Positions 8,827-17,632 of a DNA stretch of 64,000 nt are shown here, in pieces. Source of the DNA: DATAFF01 sp036265615 (lineage in GTDB: Bacteria; Pseudomonadota; Alphaproteobacteria; Rhizobiales; Aestuariivirgaceae); NCBI GenBank assembly GCA_036265615.1, contig DATAOT010000247.1, positions 3,893 through 67,892 on the forward strand, given 5' to 3'. Made by a program: the position numbers and the translations under genes. Position 1 is the stretch's first letter. Every line of letters begins with the position of its first letter. Under the pieces are notes generated by a model. That model saw nothing but the letters and a program-made list of their open reading frames with translations. It ran no database searches and had not been told where the DNA came from.

Positions 8827-9576
8827 ATGGCAGCCGTGCCGGAATTCGAGGGAAAGAACGCAATCGTCACAGGCGGGGCACGCGGCCTGGGCCGTGCAAT
8901 TGCCCGCATGCTCGTCGACAGGGGTGCCGCTGTCGCGATTATCGATGTGGACGGAAGAGCCGCCGCTGAAACAGCACGCGAGATCATGCGCCATGACGGC
9001 AAGGTTCATGATGTGGCCGGTGACATTCGCTTTCGCGGCGGCGCGCGCGCCGCCGTGGCGGAAGCTTCTCGGCAGCTCGGCGGGCTCGATATTCTTATCA
9101 ACAATGCCGGAGTCTATCCGCGAAAGCCGCTGCTCGAGATTGACGATGATGCTTGGAACCATACTTTCGATGTGAATCTGCGCGGCATGTATCATGTGAC
9201 TGCTGCGGCAGTGCCGCTGATGCAGGCTCGCAAGGGCGGGCGGATCGTCTCGATCGCCTCCATCGATGCTCATATTCCCTATCCCAAGAACGCCCACTAC
9301 GCGGCCGCCAAGGCCGGCGTGATCAGCTTCACCCGATCCTTCGCGGAAGCCTGTGCCGTCGATCAGATCCTGGTCAATGCCGTGTCCCCTGGTCCGATCG
9401 CAACCCAGCAGCTGCGCGATCTCGGAATCCTCGCCGATCTGGAGAAGAATGCGCCGCTCGGACGTGTCGCAGAGCCGGACGATATCGCGGAGGTCGTGTG
9501 CTTTCTGGCAAGCGACCGCAATCGCTTCATCACTGGCGAAACCATCATCGCCAGCGGCGGCATTATAATGGCTTGA
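8827..9576 (+). CDS. SDR-family NAD(P)-dependent oxidoreductase
   Basis: A 249-residue classical short-chain dehydrogenase. The cofactor motif is TGGARGLG near the N-terminus, the NNAG motif follows, and the catalytic Ser sits in SIASID ahead of YxxxK (HYAAAKAG). The start at 8827 is favoured by AGAGGA 7 nt upstream over the ATG at 8809. It is the first gene of a run of eight same-strand genes ending at the flavin reductase (16678). It likely oxidises an alcohol or reduces a carbonyl in the degradation of the imported compound. Confidence 0.9.
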   Translation: MAAVPEFEGKNAIVTGGARGLGRAIARMLVDRGAAVAIIDVDGRAAAETAREIMRHDGKVHDVAGDIRFRGGARAAVAEASRQLGGLDILINNAGVYPRKPLLEIDDDAWNHTFDVNLRGMYHVTAAAVPLMQARKGGRIVSIASIDAHIPYPKNAHYAAAKAGVISFTRSFAEACAVDQILVNAVSPGPIATQQLRDLGILADLEKNAPLGRVAEPDDIAEVVCFLASDRNRFITGETIIASGGIIMA

Positions 9577-9598
9577 ACATAATGATAGGGAGGAGCCC

Positions 9599-10684
9599 GT
9601 GAAGCAGAGACCAGGATCACGAGGACTGAACAGCAGCGACCCAACCCGCCGGCATCTCCTGGCGAGTGCCGCCGGCCTCGCGGTGGCTCTTCCCGTTATC
9701 GGCTTCCCGGCCGTTCTGCGCGCCAAGCCCGAGCGCATGACCATTCCCAATCCCGGCGGCGCCCTCGAGGAAGCGCTCAAGGCTGCCTATTTCAAGACAT
9801 TCACCGACAAGACCGGCATCGAGATCTCCGGCGCTCCCTATGCCGATACCGCCAAGATCAAGGCCATGGTGGAGAACAATGCCGTCGACACTGACGTGAT
9901 CTTCACCGACGCGGCGGACGCGGCGATCCTCGCCAAGCAGGGTCTGCTCGAGCCATTGGATTTCTCTGTCGTCGACAAATCCTTGTTCATCCCGGAAGCG
10001 GTGCACGAACATTACCTGCTCGCCGATGTGGCGGCATACGCCATGGCCTGGAACACGAAGAGCATGTCGGACGACAAGCGTCCGAAGAACTGGGCCGAGT
10101 TCTTCGACCCCTCCACGAAGCCAGGTCAACGCAGCCTCTGGAAATATCCCGCCCAGACGCTCGAGGTGGCGGCCATGGGAGCCGGCCAGGGCCGCGACAA
10201 GCTCTACCCGCTCGACCTCGATGGCGCCTTCGCCAAGCTCGATGCCGTCAAGAGCGTGCTCACCTGGTGGGACTCCGGCGCTCAGGGCGCGCAGCTCATC
10301 ATCGACGGCGAGACCGATGTCGGGACCGTTTGGAACGGCCGGCTCTATAAGCCGCGAAAGGACGGAGCGCCGGTCAACTACACCTTCGATCACTGCCTCT
10401 ATGTCTGCGACTCGATTGTCGTGCCAAAGGGCGCGAAGAACAAAGCCGAAGCGATGAGTTTCATCGCCAATTGCACGGATCCGAAGAATCAGGCTGTGTT
10501 CTGCAAAAACATTCCCTATGGCCCGGTCAATCCGGCAACCTTCTCGCTTCTGGATGCCGAAACCAAGGCAGCCCTGCCCAACGCGCCGGACAACGCCAAA
10601 ACCGCAGTCTTCCAGAATTTCGGCTATTGGGCGGATAATGGCTCGATGATCATCGAGCGCTTCAACAAATGGTTGCTCGGGTGA
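9599..10684 (+). CDS. Extracellular solute-binding protein, PotD/AfuA-like, Tat-exported
   Basis: A 361-residue periplasmic binding protein. It begins at GTG 9599 behind GGGAGGAG. The N-terminus carries a twin-arginine signal (TRRHLLASAAGLAVALPV), implying export of a folded protein. The body resembles spermidine/putrescine-type (PotD) binding proteins, including the AMAWNTKSM segment and C-terminal lobe. The next three genes supply two PotB/C-type permeases and a PotA-type ATPase. Polyamine binding should not be assumed, because this family also binds many other compounds and the neighbours are oxidative catabolic enzymes. Confidence 0.88.
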   Translation: MKQRPGSRGLNSSDPTRRHLLASAAGLAVALPVIGFPAVLRAKPERMTIPNPGGALEEALKAAYFKTFTDKTGIEISGAPYADTAKIKAMVENNAVDTDVIFTDAADAAILAKQGLLEPLDFSVVDKSLFIPEAVHEHYLLADVAAYAMAWNTKSMSDDKRPKNWAEFFDPSTKPGQRSLWKYPAQTLEVAAMGAGQGRDKLYPLDLDGAFAKLDAVKSVLTWWDSGAQGAQLIIDGETDVGTVWNGRLYKPRKDGAPVNYTFDHCLYVCDSIVVPKGAKNKAEAMSFIANCTDPKNQAVFCKNIPYGPVNPATFSLLDAETKAALPNAPDNAKTAVFQNFGYWADNGSMIIERFNKWLLG

Positions 10685-10709
10685 TCAGCTGAGAGAGAGA
10701 TCAGCGCGC

Positions 10710-11594
10710 ATGGCCGCCAATGCGACAACAGAGCGGCCGCCGGCCTCGCCGAAGCCATGGACGCCGGCGCGCGGCTATGCGCTCCTTCTGATCGCGCCCG
10801 CGATCGTACTTGCACTCTTCTTCCTTTGGCCGCTCGCGCAAGTGGTGATCCGCAGCGTCACGGAGCCTGCCGTCGGCTTCGAGAACTATGTCAGGATCTT
10901 CGCGACAAGCACATATGTGCGGGTGATCGCCTATACGATGATGCTCGCCGGGACGGTGGCGTTGGTGACGCTGCTGCTGGCGTACCCCGTGGCCTGGATG
11001 GTCTCGGCCATGCACGGCAGCATCCTCTATCTTTGCCTGGCCCTGATCCTCATCCCGTTCTGGACCAGCGTCGTGATCAGGACGTTCGCCTGGATGGTGC
11101 TGTTCCAGCGCCGCGGCGTGCTGAACAGCTTTCTGCTGTCGAGCGGCCTCATCGATCAGCCCTTGCGGCTCATGCACAATTCGATCGGCGTTCATATCGG
11201 CATGGTCCATATTCTCCTTCCCTTCATGATTCTGCCGCTCCTCAGCAGCATGCGCGGCATCGAGCCGACCATCATGCGCGCCGCCTCTGTGCTTGGCGCC
11301 AATCCCCTGCGCCAATTCATCCATGTCTATGTTCCCCTTACCATGCCGGGGGTGAGCGCCGGGCTGCTGCTCGTCTTCATCTCGGCGTTGGGTTTCTTTA
11401 TAACGCCGGCGCTGCTTGGCGGCCCCGCGAACATGACGATCGCTGTCCTGATCGAGCAACAAACCTCACGATTGCTCGACTGGCCGATGGCATCGGCGCT
11501 CGCAACGCTGCTGCTTGCCGCCACCGTCCTGCTCTATGTTCTCTATGACCGCATCTCACGGCATCTCGGCGCCGCCGGCGTTTTCGGAGGTTGA
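10710..11594 (+). CDS. ABC transporter permease, PotB-like
   Basis: A 294-residue inner-membrane permease with about six hydrophobic helices and a binding-protein-dependent transport domain. The EAA-like loop is RAASVLGANPLRQFIHVYVPLTMPG. It follows the binding protein gene by 25 bp and is followed after 1 bp by the PotC-like permease. The pair forms the translocation pore. Confidence 0.93.
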   Translation: MAANATTERPPASPKPWTPARGYALLLIAPAIVLALFFLWPLAQVVIRSVTEPAVGFENYVRIFATSTYVRVIAYTMMLAGTVALVTLLLAYPVAWMVSAMHGSILYLCLALILIPFWTSVVIRTFAWMVLFQRRGVLNSFLLSSGLIDQPLRLMHNSIGVHIGMVHILLPFMILPLLSSMRGIEPTIMRAASVLGANPLRQFIHVYVPLTMPGVSAGLLLVFISALGFFITPALLGGPANMTIAVLIEQQTSRLLDWPMASALATLLLAATVLLYVLYDRISRHLGAAGVFGG

Positions 11595-11595
11595 G

Positions 11596-12411
11596 ATGGC
11601 AGCGACATCATGGACCATTGCAGCACTCTTCATCCGCTTTTTTGCTGCGCTGGTGCTGATCTATGTCGTCCTTCCCACCTTCGTCATCGTTCCCCTGTCA
11701 TTTTCGAGTGAATCCTTCCTGAGCTTTCCCCCGCCGGGCTGGTCGCTGCGCTGGTACGAGCAGCTCGCCGCTCAGCAGGACTACATCATCGCCTTGACCA
11801 ATAGTCTGAAGATTGGTTTCCCCTCCGCGGCGCTGGCGACCGTGCTCGGGACCATGGCAGCGCTGGCCCTTGTCCGCGGCCGCCTGCCCGGACGCGATCT
11901 CATGACCATCACCATCATCGCCCCGCTCATCCTGCCGCCGATCGTGCTGGCGATTGCACTCTTTCCCATCATGGTTCGGTTGGGATTGATCGGCACCTAC
12001 CCGGCAATATTGTTTGGCCATGTCGTGGTCTCGATGCCGCTGGTCTTCATCACCGTCGCCGCAGCTCTCAAGAGCTACAGCCCCAGTTTCGAGCTGGCCG
12101 CCATGACGCTTGGCGCCAATCCCTGGGAGAGCTTTTGGCACGTGACCTTCCCCATGATCCGCCTCGGCATGCTGGTGGGCTTCATTTTTGCCTTCACCTT
12201 CTCCTTCGACGAAATCATCCTCGCCCTTTTCCTCACCAATTCCGCCACCCGCACTTTGCCGCGCCTCCTCTGGGAGCAGCTGAACCTCTATATGTCGCCG
12301 CTCGTCGCTGCCGCTACGGTGGTCATTCTCGGCGTCACCATGCTGATGCTTCTTCTTGCTGCCATATTGGCAAGGCGCAATGACGCACGACCTGCCGAAG
12401 GTGGGCCATGA
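11596..12411 (+). CDS. ABC transporter permease, PotC-like
   Basis: A 271-residue permease with multiple hydrophobic segments and the EAA loop LAAMTLGANPWESFWHVTFPMIRLG. The ATG at 11596 is chosen because it directly follows the stop of the PotB-like gene (TGA 11592-11594) with GGAGG upstream. The longer open frame upstream is the other gene read out of frame. Its stop overlaps the ATPase start (ATGA), indicating translational coupling. Confidence 0.93.
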   Translation: MAATSWTIAALFIRFFAALVLIYVVLPTFVIVPLSFSSESFLSFPPPGWSLRWYEQLAAQQDYIIALTNSLKIGFPSAALATVLGTMAALALVRGRLPGRDLMTITIIAPLILPPIVLAIALFPIMVRLGLIGTYPAILFGHVVVSMPLVFITVAAALKSYSPSFELAAMTLGANPWESFWHVTFPMIRLGMLVGFIFAFTFSFDEIILALFLTNSATRTLPRLLWEQLNLYMSPLVAAATVVILGVTMLMLLLAAILARRNDARPAEGGP

Positions 12412-13541
12412 AGCAGGCCTTGCCTGAACTCCAGCGTGCCTCAACTCCGCTTGGCGGAGCACTCGGCGCTGCCGTCCAATTCGTCGATCTGGAAAAGCGA
12501 TATGGCACTGTCACGGCCCTTCTGCCGACCAATCTCGACGTCCGCTCCGGCGAGTTCTTCGCCATCATCGGGCCGAGCGGTTCGGGCAAGTCGACCCTGC
12601 TCGGCGTCACAGCCGGCTTCATCTCGGCATCAGGCGGGCAGATCATTGTCGACGGGCGCGATCTCGTAGGCGAGCCGCCCTACACGCGAAACATTGGCAT
12701 GGTGTTCCAGAACTACTCCCTGTTTCCACACATGTCGGTGGCCGAGAACATCGCGTTCCCACTCAAGATGCGCCGCCTGCCGGCAGCACAGGTCACCGCA
12801 AAGGTGACGCGCATGTTGGAAATCGTGCGGCTTGCCGGCTTCGGCGATCGCCGTCCGCAGCAGCTCTCGGGCGGCCAGCAGCAGCGCGTCGCACTGGCCC
12901 GCGCTGCCGTTTACGACCCGATCCTGCTCTTGATGGACGAGCCGCTCGGCGCTCTTGACAAGAATCTTCGCGAGGAGATGCAGGAGGAGGTCAAGCGCTT
13001 CCAAGCCGCCATCGGCACCACTGTGATCTACGTTACCCATGACCAGCAGGAGGCCGCCTGCATGGCCGATCGCATCGCGGTCATGAACAACGGCACGATC
13101 ATCCAGGTCGCGACGCCGCGCGAACTCTACGAAAATCCGCGCACCAATTTTGTTGCGAGCTTTCTTGGCGAGGCCAACCTGATGAAGATCGAACAGATCG
13201 CCGGCGGGGATGCCGGGGGGTGCACGGCCCGGGTGATCGGAGGCCATCTTGTGCGCACCGCCGCAACAATGCTGCCGACCTCACGCTCGGCCCTGCTTGT
13301 GCGTCCCGAAAACATCACCCTTGGCGGTGAGCACGACTGCGCCGAGAACCGCTTCGCCGGTGTGATCTCTGATGTGGTCTACACAGCCGGCTCGGTCCGC
13401 TACCGCGTCCGGCTCACCTACGATTTTGTCCTTACGGTCCGAGTACCCTCCCGCCATGGCATCGTCCTTCATGCGATCGGTGATGCGGTCACGGTCGCGT
13501 GGCGGGCCAGCGACACCATCATCGTTGCGGAGGAAGGATGA
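12408..13541 (+). CDS. ABC transporter ATP-binding protein, PotA-like
   Basis: A 377-residue ATPase with Walker A (GPSGSGKST), signature (LSGGQQQRVALARA), Walker B (LLLMDEPLGALD) and a C-terminal TOBE-type domain from about residue 280, as in PotA/FbpC. It energises the Pot-type importer. The start overlaps the PotC-like stop by 4 bp, and its own stop overlaps the next SDR start (ATGA), so permease, ATPase and enzyme are tightly coupled. Co-translation with catabolic enzymes argues that the imported compound is the substrate of the SDR and LLM enzymes. Confidence 0.95.
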   Translation: MKQALPELQRASTPLGGALGAAVQFVDLEKRYGTVTALLPTNLDVRSGEFFAIIGPSGSGKSTLLGVTAGFISASGGQIIVDGRDLVGEPPYTRNIGMVFQNYSLFPHMSVAENIAFPLKMRRLPAAQVTAKVTRMLEIVRLAGFGDRRPQQLSGGQQQRVALARAAVYDPILLLMDEPLGALDKNLREEMQEEVKRFQAAIGTTVIYVTHDQQEAACMADRIAVMNNGTIIQVATPRELYENPRTNFVASFLGEANLMKIEQIAGGDAGGCTARVIGGHLVRTAATMLPTSRSALLVRPENITLGGEHDCAENRFAGVISDVVYTAGSVRYRVRLTYDFVLTVRVPSRHGIVLHAIGDAVTVAWRASDTIIVAEEG

Positions 13542-14296
13542 GGCACGATCTTCGTGATTGCGTCGCCATCGTCACCGGCGCCGGTTCGGGTATCGGACAG
13601 GCGACCGCCTGGCTCTTGGCCGAGCGTGGCGCGGCGGTGCTCGTCCAGGACATCGATGCCGAGCGTGCGGCGCTCACCGCCGCACGGCTCGACCGGGAAG
13701 GCCGGGATTTCGACATCGTCGTCTGCGACATCGCCGACCCCGAGGCCGACCGGCACATCCTTGCAACAGCGCTCGCGCGCTGGCAGCGGCTCGACATTCT
13801 CGTGAACAATGCCGGCATCGGCATCGATCGCCCCATTGAACAGATCGACGAGATCGGGTTCGATCGCATGATTGCGGTTCACGTCAAGGGCACATTCTTT
13901 ACGACAAAAGCAGCCGTTCCTGCACTGAAGCGCTCAGGCCGTGGTCGCATCATCAACACCTCCTCGCGCTGGGCACTGGCCGGCCACGACAAGGCTTCCG
14001 ATTATATCGCCGCCAAATCGGCGATCCTTGGCCTGACCAAGTCCTGGGCTCGCGAGCTTGCGCCGTACCGCATTACCGTCAATGCCATCGCGCCTGGCGG
14101 TGTCAAGACCGCGATGGTGCGAGAGACTTTGGGCGAGGTCGGCATCGCCGCCGAGGAGAGGGAGGTGCCGCTTGGCCGCTGGTGCGAGCCGCGCGAGATC
14201 GCCTCTACGACCGCCTTTCTCGCATCCACCGCGGCGGCGTTCATCACCGGTCAGGTAATCAGCCCGAACGGCGGCAAGACCATGATCGGTTTTTAG
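13538..14296 (+). CDS. SDR-family oxidoreductase (tandem paralog A)
   Basis: A 252-residue short-chain dehydrogenase with TGAGSGIG, NNAG, catalytic Ser in NTSSRW and YxxxK (DYIAAKSA). The ATG at 13538 overlaps the ATPase stop and follows GGAGGAAGG. It is strongly similar in layout and length to the next gene (also 252 residues), especially around the ARELAPY and NAIAPGGV segments. The two therefore look like a tandem duplication that may act on successive or stereoisomeric intermediates. Confidence 0.9.
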   Translation: MRHDLRDCVAIVTGAGSGIGQATAWLLAERGAAVLVQDIDAERAALTAARLDREGRDFDIVVCDIADPEADRHILATALARWQRLDILVNNAGIGIDRPIEQIDEIGFDRMIAVHVKGTFFTTKAAVPALKRSGRGRIINTSSRWALAGHDKASDYIAAKSAILGLTKSWARELAPYRITVNAIAPGGVKTAMVRETLGEVGIAAEEREVPLGRWCEPREIASTTAFLASTAAAFITGQVISPNGGKTMIGF

Positions 14297-14313
14297 GACA
14301 GGAGGCTGAATCG

Positions 14314-15072
14314 ATGCCGAGTTTCGAAGGGCGCGTTGCCGTCATTACCGGGGGAGGCCGCGGCATGGGCCGGGCTCATGCCCGTCTGCTCGCCGCAGGC
14401 GGCGCATCGGTGGTCGTGCAGGATATTCTCGAACCCGAGGCGCAGGAAACGGTGCGCATGATCAGGGATGCCGGCGGCCAAGGCCAGGCGATCATCTGCG
14501 ATGTGACCGACACGCGACGCCTGCAGCACGAGCTCACCGCCATGGAGCGCCGGCTCGGACGCCTCGACATCCTGGTCAACAACGCGGGGATCGGGAGTGA
14601 GGCAACGCTCGAGGAGATCACTGAAGAGGATTTCGATCGCATGTTCGCGGTCCATGTCAAAGGCAGCTTCTTTGCAGCTCAGGCGGTGGTGCCCGGCATG
14701 AAAGCCCGGCGCATTGGCAAGATCATCAACATCTCCTCGATCTGGGGCATGGTAGGACATCATGCGGCCTCGGACTATTGCGCTGCCAAGGCTGCCCTTC
14801 TCGGCTTGACCAAGGCATGGGCCCGCGAATTGGCGCCATGGAACATCCATGTCAATGCTGTCGCACCGGGCGGCGTCCTCACCGACATGGTGCTGCAGCA
14901 GCCGAATATCGAGACGCGCATGGCGGAGAAGATCAAGCTGGTGCCGCTCGGCCGGTATGCGGATCCCTCGGAGATCGCCGCGACGGTGGCTTTTCTTGCC
15001 TCTTCGGAGGCCGATTTCATCACCGGACAGGTGATCAGCCCCAATGGCGGCCAGACCATTGTCGGCATCTGA
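14314..15072 (+). CDS. SDR-family oxidoreductase (tandem paralog B)
   Basis: A 252-residue short-chain dehydrogenase with TGGGRGMG, NNAG, NISSIW and DYCAAKAA. The start at 14314 (MPSFEGRVAV) follows an ACAGGAGG ribosome site; the open frame extends upstream only as a shadow of the preceding SDR. It closely resembles its neighbour through SDY(I/C)AAK and the ARELAP and GQVISPNGG stretches. Both lie in the importer operon, between the ATPase and the second LLM gene. Confidence 0.9.
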   Translation: MPSFEGRVAVITGGGRGMGRAHARLLAAGGASVVVQDILEPEAQETVRMIRDAGGQGQAIICDVTDTRRLQHELTAMERRLGRLDILVNNAGIGSEATLEEITEEDFDRMFAVHVKGSFFAAQAVVPGMKARRIGKIINISSIWGMVGHHAASDYCAAKAALLGLTKAWARELAPWNIHVNAVAPGGVLTDMVLQQPNIETRMAEKIKLVPLGRYADPSEIAATVAFLASSEADFITGQVISPNGGQTIVGI

Positions 15073-15087
15073 AGAGGGAGAGAGCCG

Positions 15088-16182
15088 GTGAAGCTTGGAC
15101 TTTTCAACCTGATGACGCTGCGCGGTTCTGGTGACGGCCGCCAATTGATCAAAGAAACCATCGATATGGTCAAGCTCGCCGAGGCCATCGGTTTCGATAC
15201 GGCTTGGATCGCCGAGCACCATTTCTCGAACTACAGCATGTGCGTCTCGCCGCTGGTCATGGCCTCCTACTGCGCCGGCCTGACCCGCACCATACGGATG
15301 GGCACCGCCGTGCTGGTGCTGCCCCTCTATCATCCGGTGCGCCTGGTCGAGGAACTGGGCCTGATCGACCAGCTGAGCAACGGCCGGCTGGTGATCGGGA
15401 TCGGTACAGGTTATCAGGGGTACGAGTTTGACCATTTCGGCGTAAGTCTCGAGGAACGTGTCGAGCGTTCTCTCGAGATGGCCGACATCATCGAGCGGTT
15501 CGTCGCCGCCGAGACCTTCTCCTATTCCGGCAAGCATTATACGCTCGAGCAAATGCCGATCTGCACGCGGCTGCTGAACGGCCGTCGTCCTGAGATCTAT
15601 GTTGCAGGCGCCCAGCCCGAGCTTGTCGAGCGGGCCGCTCGCGACGGCTGGATTCCCTTCGTGACCGTGGGCGCACAGGGCAGCGATGTTCTCGCGCTCC
15701 AGCGGCAATATTATGAGGGGATCTTCGCCACGGCCGGGCGCGATCCCCGCACAATGCCATTTGCAGTTCAGCGCTACATCTATGTCACGGACAGCAGAGC
15801 CGATGCCCGCGATGCTGCCGAGAGAATCCTCTATGTCAACCGCCTCGCCTTCAGCCTCCGCTTCAACTATCAGGAGCTCGACGGCGCACAACTCAGGTCC
15901 ATTCCCTACAAGGACGAGCCAACGCCGGAGCAGATCATCGACAATGTCATCATCGGCTCGCCGGAGCACTGCGCCTCGCGCATCGTCGCTGAGGCGCGCA
16001 CCGTCAAGACGAGCCATCTCAGCTGTTTCATGCAGTTCGGCGGCATGGAAGGTGGCCGGGCACTGCGTTCGCTCGAGCGGTTCGGCGCCGAGGTGGTGCC
16101 CATCATCGAGCGAGAGCTCGGGCCTACTGTCACGGGCGAGGCCGAGAACCGGGTCCTGCAGCAGGCAGGCTGCAAAGGCTAG
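15088..16182 (+). CDS. LLM-class flavin-dependent monooxygenase (second paralog)
   Basis: A 364-residue luciferase-like monooxygenase beginning at GTG 15088 behind GAGGGAGAG. It shares MKLGLFNLM, TAWIAEHHFSN, VLVLPLYHPVRLVEEL and GIGTGYQGYEF with the paralog at 7542-8609, so the island encodes two related oxygenases. The following gene, 1 bp downstream, is a flavin reductase, which makes this a two-component FMNH2-dependent monooxygenase system. The substrate is unknown. Confidence 0.92.
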   Translation: MKLGLFNLMTLRGSGDGRQLIKETIDMVKLAEAIGFDTAWIAEHHFSNYSMCVSPLVMASYCAGLTRTIRMGTAVLVLPLYHPVRLVEELGLIDQLSNGRLVIGIGTGYQGYEFDHFGVSLEERVERSLEMADIIERFVAAETFSYSGKHYTLEQMPICTRLLNGRRPEIYVAGAQPELVERAARDGWIPFVTVGAQGSDVLALQRQYYEGIFATAGRDPRTMPFAVQRYIYVTDSRADARDAAERILYVNRLAFSLRFNYQELDGAQLRSIPYKDEPTPEQIIDNVIIGSPEHCASRIVAEARTVKTSHLSCFMQFGGMEGGRALRSLERFGAEVVPIIERELGPTVTGEAENRVLQQAGCKG

Positions 16183-16183
16183 C

Positions 16184-16678
16184 GTGGAGCAGCATCGGAC
16201 AGCATTCATTTCGGCGATGGCGCGCGTCGCGTCTGGCGTCAGCGTGGTCACCACCGACGGTCCGGCTGGCCGCGCCGGACTGACGGTCAGCGCCATGTGC
16301 TCGCTGTCCGCCAATCCACCGGCCGTGCTGGTCTGCATCAACCGTGCAAGTCACGCCGGCGGCATCATTCGCATCAACGGCGTGTTCTGCGTCAATGTCC
16401 TCGCCTCCCACCAATCCGATATCGCGCGCCGCTTTGCCGGTCAGGTCGGCGCGCGGGGCGACAAATTTTTCGAGATCGAATGGGATCGGCTCGGCACCGG
16501 CTCACCAGTCTTGCGGGAGGCTGTCGCCATATTCGATTGCAACCTGACCCGGGGAACCGATTGCGGCAGCCATGACGTTCTCATCGGCGTCGTGGCCGAA
16601 ACAGGGGAGCGCGATGGCGTGCCCCTGCTCTATGCGGGCCGGACCTACTGCGCTCCGATGCCCTTGACGTCCGGATAG
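16184..16678 (+). CDS. Flavin reductase-like protein (HpaC family)
   Basis: A 164-residue split-barrel flavin reductase that should supply FMNH2 to the LLM monooxygenases. The GTG start at 16184, one base after the LLM stop, is preceded by AAAGG. Recognisable features are the GVSVVTTDGPAGRAGLTVSAMCSLSANPPAVLVCI flavin-binding stretch and FCVNVLASHQ. Length is normal for HpaC/NtaB-type reductases. It is the last gene of the 8827-16678 operon and the only reductase for the two LLM enzymes seen here. Confidence 0.92.
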   Translation: MEQHRTAFISAMARVASGVSVVTTDGPAGRAGLTVSAMCSLSANPPAVLVCINRASHAGGIIRINGVFCVNVLASHQSDIARRFAGQVGARGDKFFEIEWDRLGTGSPVLREAVAIFDCNLTRGTDCGSHDVLIGVVAETGERDGVPLLYAGRTYCAPMPLTSG

Positions 16679-16751
16679 CGCGGCCGCCACGCATGGAACC
16701 GGAGCCGGCACACACCCGTTCTCATCCGGGGAACAACCGAAGAGGATGCCA

Positions 16752-16994
16752 ATGCGAATCGTCAGTTTCGCGACTTTTGCCCTTGTTGGTGCTTTATGCG
16801 GATTATCGCCGGCAGGCGTTCATGCTGCGACCATATCGCATCCGGTCATCACCGGCACGACCTCGGTCGAGCCTGCAGCATGCCGAACGGTGCGCGAGCG
16901 GGTGGTGCGGCCGAACGGCAGCGTGGTCTATCGCATGAAGAAACCTTGCGGCGTGGGGCCCGTTCCAATGCATCGGGCACTGCACCATGGTTAA
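16752..16994 (+). CDS. Small secreted protein with an ERxxRxNGxVVxR motif
   Basis: An 80-residue protein of unknown function with a Sec signal peptide (about 24 residues, ending GVHAA). The mature part carries VRERVVRPNGSVVYRMKKPC, a basic motif with a terminal Cys. The ATG at 16752 is chosen over 16746 because GAAGAGG then sits 6 nt upstream. The same motif recurs in the overlapping mini-ORF just downstream but in a different frame. Probably periplasmic or secreted. Confidence 0.65.
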   Translation: MRIVSFATFALVGALCGLSPAGVHAATISHPVITGTTSVEPAACRTVRERVVRPNGSVVYRMKKPCGVGPVPMHRALHHG

Positions 16995-17058
16995 AGAGCG
17001 CATCCACCGAGCCAATGGCGCGGTGGTGTTCCGCAGCGTCCGGCGCTGCAGCGCGTGA
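16987..17058 (+). CDS. Overlapping mini-ORF repeating the motif of the preceding protein
   Basis: A 23-codon open frame whose ATG overlaps the end of the preceding gene by 8 nt, one frame over. Residues 2-21 (VKERIHRANGAVVFRSVRRC) align without gaps to the motif in the upstream protein, with about half of the positions identical. It may be the second repeat of one gene separated by a single-base frameshift, or a translationally coupled micropeptide. It is shorter than most annotation cut-offs. Confidence 0.4.
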   Translation: MVKERIHRANGAVVFRSVRRCSA

Positions 17059-17140
17059 TGGCGCTTGTTTTTATTGGCATCCCTCGATCGGGCATGTCAG
17101 GATCGGATCCTGTCGCCCGATCTGCGTATCGAGTCGTCTC

Positions 17141-17620
17141 ATGAGTCGCGCGTTTGTAAAGGAGCCCGAGGGTGACGTTGCCGAACCGCTACCCGAACGG
17201 CCGATCAGTTCATTTCATAATTACGTCACCCCCCGAGGCCTGCAGCAGATCGAGGCTGCAATCGCCGAGTTGCAAGGTGCGCTCGCCAAGGCGTCAGAGC
17301 GCGAAGACTCGCAGATGCTTCGCAAGATCACCCGTGACCTGAACTACTGGAAAGCCCGCCGCGCGACGGCCGAGCTCGTCACGCCGCCGCCGGACACCGG
17401 AACGGTTCGGTTCGGATCGAAGGTGACGCTGGAGATGCCGGGCGGCCGTCACCAGAGTTTCTGCATTGTTGGCGAGGACGAAGCCGACCCAAAGAACGGC
17501 CTCATTTCCTATGTCGCGCCGCTCGCCCGTGAGCTCATCGGCAAGGAGCTCGGCGAGACTGTGTCCATCCCCGGCGGCGACGCTGAGATCATCAAGATCG
17601 AGATTGCCAAGGACGCCTGA
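17141..17620 (+). CDS. GreA/GreB-domain protein (Rnk/Gre-like)
   Basis: A 159-residue protein ending in the GreA/GreB C-terminal FKBP-like domain (VRFGSKVTLEMPGGRHQSFCIVGEDEADPKNGLISYVAPLARELIGKELGETV). A helical, partly coiled segment precedes it at residues 35-80. Such proteins bind the RNA polymerase secondary channel or act as Gre-like regulators. The start MSRAFVKE is typical of rhizobial members. It is convergent with the SMP-30 gene, with only 12 bp between the stops. Confidence 0.85.
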   Translation: MSRAFVKEPEGDVAEPLPERPISSFHNYVTPRGLQQIEAAIAELQGALAKASEREDSQMLRKITRDLNYWKARRATAELVTPPPDTGTVRFGSKVTLEMPGGRHQSFCIVGEDEADPKNGLISYVAPLARELIGKELGETVSIPGGDAEIIKIEIAKDA

Positions 17621-17632
17621 TGCTCGCCCGGC

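Noticed and set aside
9599..13541. Assigning the importer as a polyamine (potABCD) transporter
   Set aside because: Family resemblance alone does not set the ligand, and the co-translated genes are oxidative catabolic enzymes.
14293..16341. 682-codon open frame on the minus strand
   Set aside because: It is antisense to an SDR, LLM and flavin reductase that all carry clear family motifs. Long antisense frames are common in GC-rich DNA, and the translation shows no recognisable domain.
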